Position numbers and translations under genes: made by a program. A stretch of DNA of 64,000 bases from Solirubrobacterales bacterium 67-14 (lineage in GTDB: Bacteria; Actinomycetota; Thermoleophilia; Solirubrobacterales; 70-9), in NCBI GenBank assembly GCA_001897355.1, contig MKST01000007.1, positions 248,228 through 312,227 of the forward strand, written 5' to 3'. Position 1 is the first letter of the stretch. Each line of letters opens with the position of its first letter. This document shows, one piece after another, positions 62,488-64,000 of the stretch. The notes below the pieces were generated by a model. The model was not told the DNA's origin and made no database searches. It was given only the letters and a program-made list of their open reading frames with translations.

Positions 62488-62530
62488 GAGGTTGAGAATT
62501 CGAGCGCTATTTGGCCGAAATCTCAATGTC
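62488..62530. repeat. Intergenic 43-bp palindromic repeat, copy 3
   Basis: GAGGTTGAGAATT / AAATCTCAATGTC arms around CGAGCGCTATTTGGCCG. The inner stem changes from TTGAAG/CTTCAA in copies 1 and 2 to TTGAGA/TCTCAA here, so pairing is preserved. It lies between the tRNA and the MFS gene. Confidence 0.7.
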
Positions 62531-62633
62531 GGTGGGGAGAGGCTAGTTTTCTCGGGGATTCCTGGGGTTCCGGGAGCCGGGACTGTGCGGATGTTGGGCG
62601 AGCCGGGGGAAGCGAGTAGTTAGTCTCACCGAC

Positions 62634-64000
62634 GTGGATCGCAAGTGGTTGTCTCTCGTCGCCGTGATCACCGGCATCTTCATGCTGCTGATCGACGTCA
62701 CCATCGTCAACGTCGCGCTGCCGGACATCGGTACGGATCTGAAAGCGTCGTTCACGAGCTTGGAGTGGGTGGTCAACGCCTACACGCTCACCCTCGCCTC
62801 CTCGCTGCTGGTGTCCGGCTCCCTGGCCGACCTGATCGGCCGCAAGCGGGTCTTCGCCGGCGGCCTGATCATCTTCTCGCTCGCCTCGCTGGCCTGCGCG
62901 CTCTCCGAATCCTCGCTGATGCTGAACCTGATGCGGGCGGTCCAGGGGATCGGCGGCGGCATGATGTTCTCGACCTCGCTGGCGATCGTCGGCCAGACCT
63001 TCCACGGCCATGAACGCGGGACGGCCTTCGGGATCATCGGCGCGACCACCGGCGCCGCGGTGGCGATCGGCCCGCTGGTCGGCGGCCTGCTCACCGACGC
63101 CTTCGGCTGGGAGGCGATCTTCTTCGTCAACGTGCCGATCGGGGCGATCGCGCTGCTGCTCACCATGCGCAACGTGGACGAATCGAAGGATCCGCACCCG
63201 GCCGGGATCGACTGGCTCGGCGCGGTCCTCTTCACCGCCGCCCTCTTCCTGCTGATCTACTCGCTGGTCCACGGCAACGACAAGGGCTGGGGCAGCTTCG
63301 AGATCATCGGCTCGCTGGTCCTCTCGGCCCTGCTGCTGCTCGCCTTCGGGACGGTCGAGCTGCACAAGGAACACCCGCTCTTCGACCTCTCCCTGTTTCG
63401 CCGGCCGGCCTTCGTCGGGGCCTGCGTGGTCGCCTTCTGCATGTCGGCCTCGCCCTTCGCCCTCTTCCTCTTCCTCACCTTCTACATCCAAGGCGGCGTG
63501 CTCGGCTACACCCCGCTCCAAGCCGGTCTGAGGTTCCTGCCGATCACCGGCATGATGCTGCTGGCCGGGCCGATCGCCGGACGCCTGACCACCAAGGTCC
63601 AGGTCCGCTACCTGCTGAGCGGCGGTCTGCTCGGGGTCGCGGTCGGCATCTTCCTGCTGCACGGGATCGACGTGAACTCGGGCTGGACCGCGCTGATCCT
63701 CGGCTTCGTCGTCGCCGGCATCGGCTCCGGTTTCGTCAACCCGCCCTTGGCCTCGACCGCGATCGGCGTGGTCGAGCAGCGCCGCTCCGGCATGGCCTCG
63801 GGGATCAACGCCACTTTCCGCCAGGTCGGCATCGCCGCCGGCGTGGCCGGGCTCGGGGCGATCTTCCAGAGCCGGGTCGGCAACCTGCTGGCCGAGCAGT
63901 TGAGCGGCACCAAGGCCGCCTCCCACAGCGACCAGATCTCGGCCGCGGTGACCGCCGGCCAAACCGAGACGGCGATCTCCCACATCCCCCACTCGATCGG
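62634..64000 (+). CDS. DHA2-type MFS exporter, 3' end outside window
   Basis: The frame from GTG 62634 (VDRKWLSLVAV) stays open to base 64000 and so is missing from the ORF track; at least 455 residues. LLIDVTIVNVALPD in helix 1, VSGSLADLIGRKRVF as motif A and GATTGAAVAIGPLVGG as motif C identify a DHA2 drug:proton antiporter, the fourth in this window. About 13 helices are visible plus the start of the external loop (SDQISAAVTAGQTETA). A 43-bp palindromic repeat lies about 100 bp upstream. Confidence 0.9.
   Translation, partial: MDRKWLSLVAVITGIFMLLIDVTIVNVALPDIGTDLKASFTSLEWVVNAYTLTLASSLLVSGSLADLIGRKRVFAGGLIIFSLASLACALSESSLMLNLMRAVQGIGGGMMFSTSLAIVGQTFHGHERGTAFGIIGATTGAAVAIGPLVGGLLTDAFGWEAIFFVNVPIGAIALLLTMRNVDESKDPHPAGIDWLGAVLFTAALFLLIYSLVHGNDKGWGSFEIIGSLVLSALLLLAFGTVELHKEHPLFDLSLFRRPAFVGACVVAFCMSASPFALFLFLTFYIQGGVLGYTPLQAGLRFLPITGMMLLAGPIAGRLTTKVQVRYLLSGGLLGVAVGIFLLHGIDVNSGWTALILGFVVAGIGSGFVNPPLASTAIGVVEQRRSGMASGINATFRQVGIAAGVAGLGAIFQSRVGNLLAEQLSGTKAASHSDQISAAVTAGQTETAISHIPHSI

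Noticed and set aside
62523-63992. 489-aa minus-strand ORF
   Set aside because: Shadow of the MFS gene that runs off the window end; product is Arg/Asp/Gln-rich and lies opposite clear membrane helices.

Overview
The window is high-GC DNA with dense coding, GTG/TTG starts, actinobacterial gene pairs (furA-katG, a DyP peroxidase with an encapsulin-type tail, R2lox) and many secreted proteins with lysine-rich C-terminal tails. This fits the phylum Actinomycetota, most likely the Thermoleophilia/Solirubrobacterales branch. The lineage is an inference from protein style; no rRNA is present. I see no prophage, insertion sequence or CRISPR array, so this looks like ordinary chromosome. The only locus that looks acquired is a hipBA module with an AT-rich control region.

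Layout. 0-4.2 kb: a 5'-truncated GH15-like glucoamylase, a small acidic protein, and hipBA with repeated operator-like sequences. 4.2-9.8 kb: a P1/DmpA peptidase, an Ag85-like secreted esterase, an ARPP-1 domain protein preceded by a possible 24-aa membrane peptide, an O-methyltransferase and a secreted protein. 9.8-14.2 kb: a coupled sulfatase / DUF1330 / propeller operon with a perfect palindrome at its promoter, then a GST. 14.1-24 kb: two DHA2 MFS exporters (one with a divergent TetR), large FG-GAP and propeller-like secreted proteins, an SDR, and an ArsR-SRPBCC pair with its operator. 24-31.8 kb: a glycine-rich beta-helix surface protein, TetR plus R2lox divergent from an Nramp importer, a third DHA2 exporter and a VOC protein. 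31.8-38.1 kb: a 1141-aa LamG surface protein and furA-katG with a leaderless-type promoter.

38-52 kb: secreted proteins, an AAA/TPR regulator-like protein lacking the usual HTH, a tandem pair of coupled secreted paralogues, a DyP peroxidase with a C-terminal GSLGIG cargo peptide, a double propeller with PKD, and a P-domain protein. 52-58 kb: a GH9 cellulase-like enzyme, an OmpR-type two-component system and a PHB-depolymerase-like esterase on one strand, then a GST, Mug glycosylase and a Cys-rich secreted protein. 58-64 kb: a second tandem pair of coupled secreted paralogues divergent from a TetR, a small hypothetical, an initiator tRNA with terminator, and a fourth DHA2 exporter cut by the window edge.

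Functionally the window combines extracellular polysaccharide and ester degradation with surface proteins, oxidative-stress and metal enzymes (KatG, DyP, R2lox, Nramp, two GSTs), and drug or metabolite efflux under TetR-type control. The least explained items are the two tandem secreted paralogue pairs, a 43-bp intergenic palindrome present three times with compensatory changes, a promoter motif shared by two distant secreted-protein genes, and the DyP cargo peptide without an encapsulin shell gene in view.
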